Shown here one piece after another: positions 21,141 through 30,975 of a DNA stretch of 49,702 nucleotides. This DNA is from Chara braunii (taxonomy: Eukaryota > Streptophyta > Charophyceae > Charales > Characeae). The translations under genes were made by a program, and so were the position numbers. Where the stretch lies: NCBI GenBank assembly GCA_003427395.1, contig BFEA01000029.1:4072372-4122073 (forward strand), in the 5' to 3' direction. The first letter of the stretch is position 1. Every line of letters begins with the position of its first letter. The notes under the pieces were generated by a model that made no database searches, was not told where the DNA came from, and saw only the letters and a program-made list of their open reading frames with translations.

Positions 21141-23438
21141 CTAGTTGTATCCATATGCCGGGCTTGTTACTCTATCATAAAATTTTTCCAAGTACTCAAA
21201 TCTTCGTAATGCTTTGAGTTCCTGGAAAATCTGCTGCTTCCTTGTGTCCACTCTTGATGGGGAAACATTAGGATTGAGTCGAGAAAGCCGCATCTTGATC
21301 TGATCCTCTGCATGTGTATAAAACTTCGATTGCGCTATACGTCTGTGAGAACAAAATTGCCACTGCCCGTCTTGTTTTATTGCCATCACCCATTGTCCTT
21401 TCCCCAATGCCGGTTGAAAATGTTGTGGATGCCACACGATGTCGTGACCCCACTTATCATCATCCATCATTGTATGGTCATCTCGACAAACGATAGGCCC
21501 CATCAATAATGCGATGTCCGCGGGGATCTTATCCCCAATCTCATACTCATACTCCAGCACCTCTGCAGGTTCAGGTTCTTGTTGTGCGGTATGAGAACGA
21601 AGGAAACGTTGCAACAAAGCAGGGCTTTGTGCAAATCCTGTGAAACTCGTTAATAACTCGGGGGAGGGCTCAACACCGAACAAAGCTCTAAAGGCCGCCG
21701 CTGGATCGGACATCAATCCTGCAGATGATGACACTGTCGTTGCTAAAGCGGTCGTGCTGTCAGGAGGTGTAGTCAGTGGAAGTGTCGTTGTGTCGGCAAG
21801 CACGACACCAGAAATTCCAATTGAAGGAGTTCCTGATGACGTCCCTGTTGTAGCCATCTTTTGAGAAGACGAGGTACTTGTCCTTTCCCTTTCGCATGCC
21901 AAGGCCGTTTGCAAAGTACCATCGACACTTTCCTCTTCCGAATCTTCAGCATCGAACTCTTCACCCTCCGGAATGCAAGTTGCGTAGGCAGAGACTGTGA
22001 AAGCACCGATTCGTTCACCAAAATACATGATTTCCAATCGGTCGAGGAATGAAATCTCTTTGTCTGAAGAAGCTTTATGATAACCTCGTAGAAGGGTCTC
22101 AACTTTTCGCCTGCGAGCAACATATGCACGGTCTCTCCTGTTTTCAGGCCGCATCTCGAAAAGGAACTGCCAGATGTTCAACATATTTTGACCCACTTTG
22201 TGCACAAAATCACGAGCTTCATCATGGCGGGGTGGTGGCTTGATGAATTTCGCATGATAATCTCGAGTGTCGACCATCTTGTTTATGAATTGTACAAGGA
22301 AGTCGAACTTCATGTCCTCTCCTTCCAAAACTACGCAGTGGCAATTACTTCTTAATAGCTCCCACACCAAAGCTGCATGACCCTTTCCCAAAAACACAAT
22401 AGCTTCATCCACTGGACATAAGTGTTCCAACGTCTTTACCATTGCATTTGGGTCCCTCTCCATTCCTTCATATACAACTTTTTCTTTCGGCTCCATACCC
22501 GCCATTTTCCACTTCGTTGGCAGAAAGTTCTTCTCCAATACATCCGTGAGCACCTTTGGCTTCCGCTCTCGCCGCGCAAGTGTGGAAATGTCAGTTGCTC
22601 GAGTACTGAAAGATGGTCCCGTTGGTTGGATATCTTCGAACAACGGTATTGTATTCCGGTGGTAGTCCCCATCATTGGAATACATAATAAGCACCATTCT
22701 GTCCGCATCTTCCAATGACAAATTTGCAATCTTATACGGATGGCGGACCTTCTGTTGTTGTTGGTGAGTCCACTTCGCGACTAACATGTGAATATCCCAC
22801 TGGACCACCCGGCTGAAAAAGGTCAGCTCACAGGACCGCGGAATGAAGCATATCAGCGTCCAATACTCCCCTCCCACCATTTTCATGAATTGCCAGAGTC
22901 CATCAAAAACCGGCTCTGTCCACTTGGCCATTTGAGTAGGATGGCACAAATCAAGCACCCCTGTGTGACATGTCAGATGTCGGATGACCCTGTAGACCTC
23001 TTTACAATCCATGACATCTGAGACATCGCTAGGATCCGATTGGAAAAGCACAAAAACAGACTTCATATCTTGTTTTAGAAAGTGTATATATTCCGCTTGC
23101 CCGGATAAGCGAATGCTCTTTGAACCTCGCATTGCTGACCTATGTAACAACTTCTCTACAAAACGCTCGAACTCTTCAAGACATTTCTCAACGAGCTTTT
23201 TGGTTTTCTCAAAACCTTGAAACAGTTCCCCTTTCTCATCTTCGCCTCCCAGAGTTGACAAGAATGACTTTATCCAAGGCAAATCTTTAAAATGTTGCCT
23301 CTGATCAACCCATCTCTCATATGTAAGGCCCTGATCGTGATAGCTGTCGAATAAATCAACCAGGTCCATGAAAAAAGGGTCCTTCCAATCGGACGGCTTC
23401 TTCGCCGCGTCTGAAACAAAGACGAAGTAATGAAACAT
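21141..23438 (-). CDS. Large exon with a permuted methyltransferase-like region
   Basis: An open frame of 765 codons. A splice acceptor (TTTGTTTCAG) precedes residue 10, so the real exon starts at AAKKPSDW. Residues 327-374 (ERDPNAMVKTLEHL, then DEAIVFLGKGHAALVWELL and CHCVVLEGED) resemble the E-K-P...D-x-F-x-G-x-G...E arrangement of motif I in permuted (beta-class) N6/N4 DNA methyltransferases. Residues 160-200 (GVLDLCHPTQ, then KMVGGEYWTLICFIP) sit where motif IV (DPPY) should be, but with HPTQ, so catalysis is doubtful. A Ser/Thr-rich linker (about 505-600) precedes a C-terminal part (DIALLMGPIVCRDDH, WGHDIVWHPQHF). A ParB-like segment lies upstream. The fold assignment is inference from motif order. 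Confidence 0.5.
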   Translation of the reverse strand: MFHYFVFVSDAAKKPSDWKDPFFMDLVDLFDSYHDQGLTYERWVDQRQHFKDLPWIKSFLSTLGGEDEKGELFQGFEKTKKLVEKCLEEFERFVEKLLHRSAMRGSKSIRLSGQAEYIHFLKQDMKSVFVLFQSDPSDVSDVMDCKEVYRVIRHLTCHTGVLDLCHPTQMAKWTEPVFDGLWQFMKMVGGEYWTLICFIPRSCELTFFSRVVQWDIHMLVAKWTHQQQQKVRHPYKIANLSLEDADRMVLIMYSNDGDYHRNTIPLFEDIQPTGPSFSTRATDISTLARRERKPKVLTDVLEKNFLPTKWKMAGMEPKEKVVYEGMERDPNAMVKTLEHLCPVDEAIVFLGKGHAALVWELLRSNCHCVVLEGEDMKFDFLVQFINKMVDTRDYHAKFIKPPPRHDEARDFVHKVGQNMLNIWQFLFEMRPENRRDRAYVARRRKVETLLRGYHKASSDKEISFLDRLEIMYFGERIGAFTVSAYATCIPEGEEFDAEDSEEESVDGTLQTALACERERTSTSSSQKMATTGTSSGTPSIGISGVVLADTTTLPLTTPPDSTTALATTVSSSAGLMSDPAAAFRALFGVEPSPELLTSFTGFAQSPALLQRFLRSHTAQQEPEPAEVLEYEYEIGDKIPADIALLMGPIVCRDDHTMMDDDKWGHDIVWHPQHFQPALGKGQWVMAIKQDGQWQFCSHRRIAQSKFYTHAEDQIKMRLSRLNPNVSPSRVDTRKQQIFQELKALRRFEYLEKFYDRVTSPAYGYN

Positions 23439-23444
23439 TCACAA

Positions 23445-24745
23445 CATCGCTCTCTCCGTCTCCACGACTTCAACATATGTTTCCATTGAATGCAACCCGG
23501 CATCTTTCGCAACTTTGTTTTGCTTTGGAGCCAAGATCACAGCACCTCCTAAGACATCATGCAAGATTTGCAGCCGCTCACGCCTGCCCAAAGTGGAAGT
23601 GATTTCCATGACCTGACATCCGGATCATGAACAGGAACAAGGAAACCCGTTCCTTTCGTGTTTGGTATCCAATGCACAGGAACTCTAGATCCACCCTTCA
23701 CCTCAAAATCGGGACCCGACTTTTGTGTTTTTCCTGCTTCACCTTGTTTCGTGACAGGCTTCACCGCGTCTCTTCCTGTCAATTGTCCGCTTTCCCAAGC
23801 CGCATACACCTGCTCCACTTTTTCAAATACATCGTCAGATGCCCTGACTAGGATCATGTAAGGACCGAGGAAGTCCGACCATTCTGAACTCCACTGACCA
23901 AGTGGCATACTAATGTAATGTTATATACCAGTCACTCTAAGCGCCTCCCCTGCAAATTTCCTATATTCCGCATTTTTTATATCAGCTCCCTGACCACCTT
24001 TGGCATCAGGACAGTCGGACGCCTTCCATAACTTCCTGATATCTCGAACTACAATGCTCTAATGAGGCGGAGTGTTCCATTTGTCCTTTGCATTATGGAA
24101 TGTGCTCAACGTTCCATAGTTATCCATGAACTGGTCCGGATAATAAACAGGCCTGGCTGTCCAATAATCGAGTCGCAACTCTTTTGACACAGCCGGATTT
24201 TAGCGAAAACATCTCCTTGCTGCCGCCACATTGTGTTGACCACTGAGAGGGTACCAAAAATACTTATCCAGCGGCTTTCTCTGGAAGTAGTAAGGAGTAA
24301 CCCTTCTTGCTCGCACAACTTCACCCTTCGAGTTTGTATGAAGCTGGTCATGCACTGCCACTAACAACAATATAGGTTTCTCATACAACGGACTTGTGCT
24401 CAACCCTGTCCTGCTCGTTGTCCTTTCACGAATAGCCGCTTCAACTGATGTTACCATCGCTTCGTAGATCTCATCAACGTGATTTTGGCCGAGAAATCTC
24501 TTGTTATATCTAAACTCTTCATCTGGAATGTCCAAAATCTTTTGGAATTCGACGGTGATAAATTGTGTCTCGCTCTTTTGGGTATCGTCTGGATTGAAGT
24601 CCAGAAAGAATCCCTTCCCGAGATGCAAAGTGGCTGGCTCACTTGGCGACAGTTGCAATCTTGATGGCCGCGTGACAATTTTGCCTTTCCCCTCATCGCC
24701 AGACTGTGGTTGTTCAAAGGCGGGGAAAATTGCCGTCTTTTCCAT
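23445..24745 (-). pseudogene. ParB/sulfiredoxin-like domain region of the long gene
   Basis: One frame stays readable from 24745 to about 23610 but contains TAA at 24202, TAG at 24061 and TAA at 23923. Residues 45-181 hold FITVEFQKILDIP, FLGQNHVDEIYEAMVTS, PILLLVAVHDQ and YPLSGQHNVAAARR. This order resembles the ParB N-terminal fold, whose signature is G-H-R or G-Q-H-R followed by an Ala-rich helix. Further parts read DYWTARPVYYPDQFMDNYGTL and WIPNTKGTGFLVPVHDPDV. A frameshift near 23610 leads to RRERLQILHDVLGGAVILAP and a last exon segment ending near 23445. ParB domains bind CTP or cleave DNA, and in phages they often adjoin DNA methyltransferases, as may be the case here. Confidence 0.45.
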
Positions 24746-25629
24746 CGTACCTCCCTTTGCTACTCTCTTTTTCCGCGTTGGCTTTTATTTTGCAGCAGCT
24801 TCTACATCGCGAGTACGTTGGACTGCTTCATCCATTGGCAGTGGCTGCACCTGTCTTTTTTGAGGTTGCTCCTTCCTGCTCTTTTTTTGGTCGATACTTT
24901 TTCTCCTCTTCTGCCTAGCTTTCCTTTTCTTATCCTCAACAGCCGTAGTCGGCGATGATGTAGTTGTTCCTTCTTCGATACTTTTTCTCCTCTTCTGCAT
25001 TCTCCTCTCTTGTTCAGATTTTACACCGGGTTTGTGTTGCAGCTCGTCCACATGCCAACCCTCTTCTTGCTCCTGCACATCTTCGGAGTGCTCGTCATCG
25101 CTCTTCTCCTTCCTCTTAATGCACAGCCCAGCATTAACACTTGAGTGTCGTCCTCTCTCTAACTCCTCGGCTTGCATCCGTTTATGGCCTTCCCTCTCAC
25201 AAAAAGTTTATTCACTATCCTTTTTTTCCTCTCCTTGGCTTCCACCACTTCTCTCCTGTGAACCTTCCTCTTCCTCTTCCCTCTTTGTTCCTTCTTCGCT
25301 GCTCCCTTCCCCGAATCTTCGAAATACAAAGGTTTCTCATGACGTTGCATAGCACCGTACATGCTCGAGTGCTCCTCATGACCGTGCACAGCGGCACCAT
25401 ACATACTTTACGAACGCACAATGTCGTGCAGTACATCCAGTGGCTTTTTCGCTGCTAAACCACAGATCTTCTTCGGCGCCGGCGGTGGAACCTGTGCCTG
25501 AGCGAGGCCCTTGGCAGCGATCTGACCCGCTTTCGGGACAATCGGCGTGGACGTTGACAGCCGGAGCGATATGGCACCCACAGTTGGTCGCATTATTCCC
25601 GACGACTATCCGAGTGCAGCTGCTGACAT
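24746..25629 (-). pseudogene. Basic N-terminal region of the long gene
   Basis: The first possible ATG is at 25629-25627 (MSAAALG). A Pro/Ala-rich part follows (KGLAQAQVPPPAPKK), then a Lys/Arg-rich part (KKEQRGKRKRKVHRRE, KKRKARQKRRKSIDQKK) with two KRRKSI copies, likely to act in nuclear import or DNA contact. In-frame stops are TAG 25608, TAA 25410 and TAA 24787, and one frameshift lies near 25190. Beyond the TAA at 24787 the frame runs without break into the ParB-like part. Confidence 0.45.
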
Positions 25630-25736
25630 AACACTTTTTGGTTCTGTCACGGCATCATCCTTGTGAGCCACAGCCCCATGGCCTCGAATCACATTCGTGT
25701 CGAAGAACTCGAACACTTCAATTAGATCAGGCAATC

Positions 25737-26592
25737 TCAGTTGAAGACTCGGATTTGGATTGAAGTTATCCAAATGTGATTTTTACCATATCCCTTATGG
25801 TTACTCCACCTGACAACAACATATTTCATATCCGGAACTCTCTGGCCTTTGTCGTTGAGGAGCATAGTCAATTCGAAAGTCGCAAACTGATTGTCCCTCT
25901 CCGCCCAAGATGCAATACCGCCTACCGGTCTGAGTTGCTCTCGCAAAACGACGAACAGAAGCAGACCACTTCCAGCCGATATCGCCTGCCCGGTCCAACA
26001 TCCAGAATTTGTCTTTTTAGTCGACAATAGGCATGGTGTCCGACACCCCATGCACAGACCTCTCAGCGGAGCCCGAATGCCGCGCTGTCTCTTCTGCGCA
26101 TTGTCGACGACCACCACTAGATCCTTGACCACGAACACCACCAGACCCTTGACCACGACCACCACCAGAACCTTGAGCACTCCCCACAATCCGGACATGG
26201 TGTTCTACCTCCCTGCCTTGATCATCCCCAATGGTGACTCCGCGCACCTGAAAGAGGTGTACCTGAAAGAGGCGTACGTTGCTGCACAGGCGTCTGCATT
26301 GCTGAGCTCGATGACCGGCGTTGTACTGTCGCCCTAAATCCTGGCGTCTCTTCTTTATCCACCCCGGTGACTGGGTTCCCTTCAATTTTTTGGGCGAGTG
26401 CTCGACACTGGCAGAGCTCCTGGTTCTAAAGTGTTTCGCTTGTTGCTCTGTAGCATCCATTCTGCAGAGTCGAGCGGAGTCTAGTAACAGCCGAGCTGTT
26501 ATGCCAAAACAATCAACAACGCAAAGCAGTAAATGCGAAACTCCTTCAAGGCGGACAAACATACATTTGCACCGCCCACTCTTAGAACACAA
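25737..26592 (-). other. Possible upstream exons, unassigned
   Basis: Minus-strand ORFs include RDNQFATFELTMLLNDKGQRVPDMKYVVVRW (about 25905-25810), which reads as protein, and a Gly/Arg-rich repeat (GGGRGQGSGGVRGQGSSGGR, about 26180-26110). They could be upstream exons of the long gene or a separate small gene. No domain recognised. Confidence 0.25.
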
Positions 26593-26924
26593 CTTTTGAA
26601 TGACATTTTAGAGGATGAGGTTATCGTTTTCGACACGACAACGCCGAGAGACGAGCAATAGCCGAGACCTTGTAATTGTGGCCAACACGACAAGACTACT
26701 AATAGTCGAGACCACGTTATCATGTCCGACACGACAACCTGGACGGATATCAGTAATAATTCAGCTGTCGTTCAGAAACACAGTCGACAGACAAATCCCC
26801 TTCGATCAACACTGCACTAGATAGCATTGTCGTGTCCGACGCGACAACCCGGCACAGCGACTGGTGGCAAAGACCCACCCCCTGCGATACGACCATGCCG
26901 AAGAGCGGGTTAATGAGTGGGCTA
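26593..26924. repeat. Scattered GTCGTGTNNNACACGAC-type palindromes
   Basis: Near-palindromes related to TCGTGTCCGACACGACAA occur near 26630, 26690, 26725 and 26830. They are the left end of a family scattered to about 43200, interrupted by TE-R. No gene seen. Confidence 0.5.
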
Positions 26925-27665
26925 TCGAGGTGTCGGGCGCAATCGGTCCGGCACCGCACGGGGGCAGCGCGGGACCCTCCCGGCCGCGTCACGCAGGACC
27001 TGGTTTTTACAACCCTCCGTCGCAGATATACATGGAGCTTCCACAAGCCGCTCCGGCCGGGTGCGCCAGCCATACCTCTCGCGAGCCCCTACGACAGGAT
27101 AGGGCCTACGCGAGGCACGACTTACCTACACCTTACGGGAGCTGTCACCTCCCTTCGGTGGACGTATCCCCGCCGAGCTACCAGTCCACAGTACGAAAGC
27201 TAATCAGCTGCAATCGCAGAGGTGGACCAGCCGAGGGCGTTTCTCGTTCGCTGTAGCATAGGGGGTACGCGCGATAATACGCCTCTATCGGACCCGCACG
27301 CGAACCAACATCTTGGGGGGGCTGAGGTCCCAAGCGCGACTCATCGTCGGTCGACTAGGACGCTTCCCACACACCACGCGCACTCCTCGTTACGAACACA
27401 AAGACATAAAAACATGTACGCGCACACGTACGAAACGACACAACACAAACAACGCGACAACGGTCCTAGCCCCTCGGTAGCCGTCCCATAACTTTCGAAC
27501 GCAAAAATCGAATAGCCGTCGCGCGCGGGACTTAGGATAAAAACGCGCGGACGCAGGGCCTACTCATGTCGACTCGCAATGCAAACGTANGCAAGCAGTC
27601 GCAATGATGGCGTACTATGTAGTGCCCATAATCAAGCGGTCCCTCGTGGNTCCGAGTACCGCTTA

Positions 27666-27681
27666 TGACACTCAAGTGTCA
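27666..27681 (-). other. Hairpin TGACAC-TTGA-GTGTCA
   Basis: Counterpart of 2630-2645 in TE-L. The outer pair is T-A here and C-G there, with an unchanged TTGA loop. Confidence 0.7.
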
Positions 27682-28440
27682 GACTTGAAGTGTCGTGANG
27701 GCCTAACCCTTCACGACATTGCACGGCTGAAGNAAATAGTCGTGCAGCCGCCGCTACGCCTTAGGCTCTTGACCTGAGCGTCTCGGTAGGCAAATCAAAT
27801 AGACTCTGNGCGAGGGAAAACCCCTCCCCAGCAGAGCCTAGGGCTTGGGATGTCCTGGACAAGGACCTCGAATCCCAGCCCAGGACTAACGTCCGACTAA
27901 GAAAATCCTCAAAAGCAAGAATAAAAAATAGAAGTAGGGGCCTCCCATAAGTTCTTCAGTCCCAACTTCTGGATGGGGCTTTAATATGGGGATTCTTCAA
28001 CCGATGCAAACACTTATCCCAAGCATGCCCATTTATACATATATAAGGATCAAATATGTGACGATCGCTCCTCATGGTTTCGCTGGGGTTTTCTCACAAT
28101 AATACGCATATGTGTGATCGCAGGCAACCAAATCCAGAATCTGATTCACAGCACATACCTGCCATCATATCAACAAAACAAATCAACAGCCCACACACTA
28201 CACGAAGTCAACCCCAACCACCTTCGACGCTCATACCCCTTGCTTTAGCCATGCAAGCCCCAAACCTCCTGTCCAACCAACCTTAATTAAAATACTCAGT
28301 ACCTTTGTTAAATGGTCATTCAATAAAAGTCTGGGTGAAACCTTAATAAAACAACGAAAATCACCTGGGCTAAAGCCTTTTAGGTTGAGTGTAGAGGGAG
28401 AGTTGAAATTGAGTCGTAAACCGACGGATCGGCAACCGAC

Positions 28441-28459
28441 CTGTTATCAGTGATAACAG
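28441..28459 (-). other. Hairpin CTGTTATC/GATAACAG
   Basis: Counterpart of 1941-1960 in TE-L. The stem is identical and the loop changed to three bases. The neighbouring GATCC/GGATC hairpin is also kept (about 28464-28480). Confidence 0.7.
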
Positions 28460-28749
28460 NTGATGATCCTCNAGGGATCAAGCTGGATCTAACCCTGAAC
28501 TTNGATCAAATGATCNAAAAGACCTGTAACACATGGCAGGCCAATCCCCAAGCTAAGATCATAAGTGTATGGAGAATACAGCTTCATAATACATCCTCAA
28601 TTAAAATTTTCTTATAAACTTAGCCTCAGTCTCCTTTTTAAGTCGGTGCTTAAGTCAAAGGTANGCCAACTGCAGAACCCCCCCCCTATTCTGGGTGGNT
28701 NGCCTGAATTTTCACCTGTNAAAATATAACCTATCTCCTCTACACTAAG

Positions 28750-29440
28750 AAAAATTTCGGCAGCGCTTCCCGTAGGAAAAGTGCCTTTTCAGAATTTATA
28801 TAAGCCCAGATATGAAAAATATAAATAATTTCTAACTCTGGAAAGCCAAAATTTGTCTAACTCCCTGAGTTAGTAGAAATTTGGGCAGCACTCCCTTTAG
28901 AAAAGGAGACTTTCCAGATTTATACTAAGCCAGATACAAAGCAGGAGATAATCTCTAACTCCTGGAAAGTCAAATTATGTCTAACTCTCTGAATTAGTAG
29001 AAATTTTGGCAGCACTCCCTTTAGAAAAGGAGNGGCAGCACTCCCTTTAGAAAAGGAGACTTTCCAGATTTATACTAAGTCAGATATGAACTCGAACAAC
29101 AGCTCGGGCTCAACTTTTTAGGCTAAATTTTAACTAACTCCTTAATATTTTGCAGAAATTTTCGGCAGCACTCCCTCTAGAAAAGTGCTATTCCAAAATT
29201 TGTACAAGGCTAAGTTCAGAATTTCGAGAATAACTTTGGTTTCTCAAAGTCCAATTTTGTCTAACCCCCTGAATTAGTAAAAATTTGGGCAGCACTCCCT
29301 CTAGAAAAGGAGATTTTCCAGATTTATACTAATCCATATATGGAAAAGACAAGCTGAACTCTGACAAGTCAAAGTTGACTAACTTCTTGATTTGTAGAAA
29401 TTTCGGCAGCGCTTCCCGTAGGAAAAGTAGCTTGCCAAGA
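28750..29440 (-). repeat. Degenerate repeats of about 120 bp
   Basis: Seven occurrences of GGCAGC(G/A)CT(T/C)CC (near 28759, 28892, 29009, 29034, 29165, 29287, 29404) are each followed by A-rich sequence and CCA(G/A)ATTTATA. One pair is only about 25 bp apart, a local duplication across an N. The same motif in sense orientation occurs twice in TE-L (about 1585 and 1670). Confidence 0.75.
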
Positions 29441-29740
29441 TTTATACAAGGCCAAGAATAAGNAACGATNTTCNGAAAATGCAAGAATTAACCTAAGTAA
29501 AAAAAGTTGTTGCAGAAAAATGCACGAATTGACACTAACTCCTATAGCTCTAGCACGTGGCGAGCAACTAAAGCAACTACNTATAGTAATGAACTTAAGC
29601 AAACTAGCCATCCCATCCAGTCACATGCAAACCAACCCACCAATGTAAGTACTCTCACCACCCCAAATTCATTCCATATAAATAGTTCGTGAATCTTCAA
29701 GTTCTTGAATCCTTATACCCATCTTATATAAGACATAGAG

Positions 29741-30437
29741 ATGGATCATTCACCATGGAAACAATGCCCAGCCTGTCTTTATGATATACACGAACAGGTT
29801 TCACAACTACTTCTCTCTTCCTTTGGGCAGATGACTAGGCCATTCGCCATGGAAACAATGCCTAGTCGCCCTGAGCTGTTTAATATCCAAAAATTTAGTA
29901 CTTCNCTGACTTTGTTTTCAAAAAAAAAAAAAAAAAGGAAAAGCACATACGGGCAGGGGACTGAACCATCCACAGTAGGAACAATGTTCAGCTTGCCCAA
30001 CTATTTCCATTTATACTTTGTATTTTCCTTTTTCTCTTCTTAATGATATGGCTTAACGCTGGACCATTCACAGTAGAAACAATGTCCAGCTGCCAGTTCA
30101 CATGCAAATATATATAAAATACTTTCCTTTATACTTAGCTTAAATTATGTGCGTGGTTTTTAGGCTAAACCATTCACCATGGAAACAATGCTTAGCCTTA
30201 GACCAAAAATCCTCCCTCGGAATAAACAAGAACTCAAACTCCTTCAATCAGGCAAACCCCCAGAGTTAACTAGAGCAACCAGGCCATTCACCATGGAAAC
30301 AATGCCTGGTTCCCCANAAAACAACTAAATAAACACAGCAACCAGGCCATTCACCTTGGAAACAATGCCTGGTCCTTCAGAAAACAGTCCAAATAAACAC
30401 AGTCCTAAGCCATTCACAGTAGAAACAATGCTCAGGC
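29741..30437 (-). repeat. Hairpin array 2: eight units with a 19-nt core and co-varying arms
   Basis: On + the core is CATTCACCATGGAAACAAT or CATTCACAGTAGAAACAAT, exactly 19 nt in all eight units. Cores start at 29747, 29841, 29967, 30065, 30171, 30285, 30348 and 30411. Arms differ but pair: GACTAGGC/GCCTAGTC, CTGAAC/GTTCAG, GCTGGAC/GTCCAGC, ACCAGGC/GCCTGGT (twice). GGCTAAAC/GCTTAGCC and CCTAAGC/GCTCAGG each have one A-C mismatch on +, which is a G-T pair on minus. The unit at 29747 pairs poorly. Folding therefore fits a minus-strand RNA, the sense strand of TE-R. The core also adds ATT/AAT next to the arms, leaving a single bulged base. Confidence 0.9.
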
Positions 30438-30935
30438 TTTTGGTTGACCCGGTCAAACGCATGCAGTCTACCTTCCTCCCACCTTCCCCCATTTCATACC
30501 TTAGTCTGCTTTCAGTCACAAATAAACTGAAACTTATGCTTCACTCTCACACATTCTTTCCATTCAATCTGATTAAGTCCTGAAGAGAAACCAAAAACCA
30601 TAGGGACAACACATGCATACCGCAATCATACTACAGGGAGATAGGCAAACATGGGTAGTGGTAGGTTTTATACAGATAAAGATGATTTACCTGAAGGTTC
30701 CCTGCCTCCAGAACTCCTCCTGAGTTTCGGCAGAGCTCCCGCAATCGGTGGGTGGACTCCCCACAGAGTCTTGATGCGGACCTACGGGTTGCAATCCCCG
30801 CCCGCCGCCTTCCTCTTGTAACCAGACCAGACTTAGAGGGAGAAGGGCAGATAGAGACAGTTTTTAGACTCTCAGATCTAAGAAGGGTGCTCTCAGACTC
30901 GCAGGAGAGGGCCTTGTTGCCTCGATGCGCCTGAG

Positions 30936-30975
30936 GGCCCCACAATGGCGACCAATGTGACAGCTTGGTCAATCC
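30936..30975 (-). other. Possible LTR/primer-binding-site junction
   Basis: On minus, sequence ending GCTGTCACA is followed by TTGGTCGCCATTGTGGGGCC. This mirrors the TGTCACA-type LTR ends plus TTGG-type priming sites of gypsy elements, and partly resembles plant priming sites that start TGGCGCCGTTG. It would put an LTR above 30956 and TE-R below. No second LTR was found. Confidence 0.25.

Larger units (their letters stand above)
26925..30440 (-). mobile_element. TE-R: second copy of the hairpin element, sense strand minus
   Basis: It matches TE-L in inverted orientation (see TE-L). In sense order it has hairpin array 2 (30437-29741), TTCCCGTAGG-type repeats (29440-28750), the paired hairpins (28480-28441), the TGACAC hairpin (27681-27666) and the GC-rich block (27620-26925). 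Scattered N bases suggest difficult assembly. It lies within the giant element, so it inserted later or was captured. No coding capacity seen. Confidence 0.6.

Noticed and set aside
18488-25629. Whole-genome alternative code with UAA/UAG as Gln
   Set aside because: The 765-codon ORF at 23438-21141 has over 30 Gln codons and the 489-codon ORF at 43588 has more, all CAA/CAG. Gypsy A stops include TGA at expected Arg positions, so C-to-T decay explains most cases.
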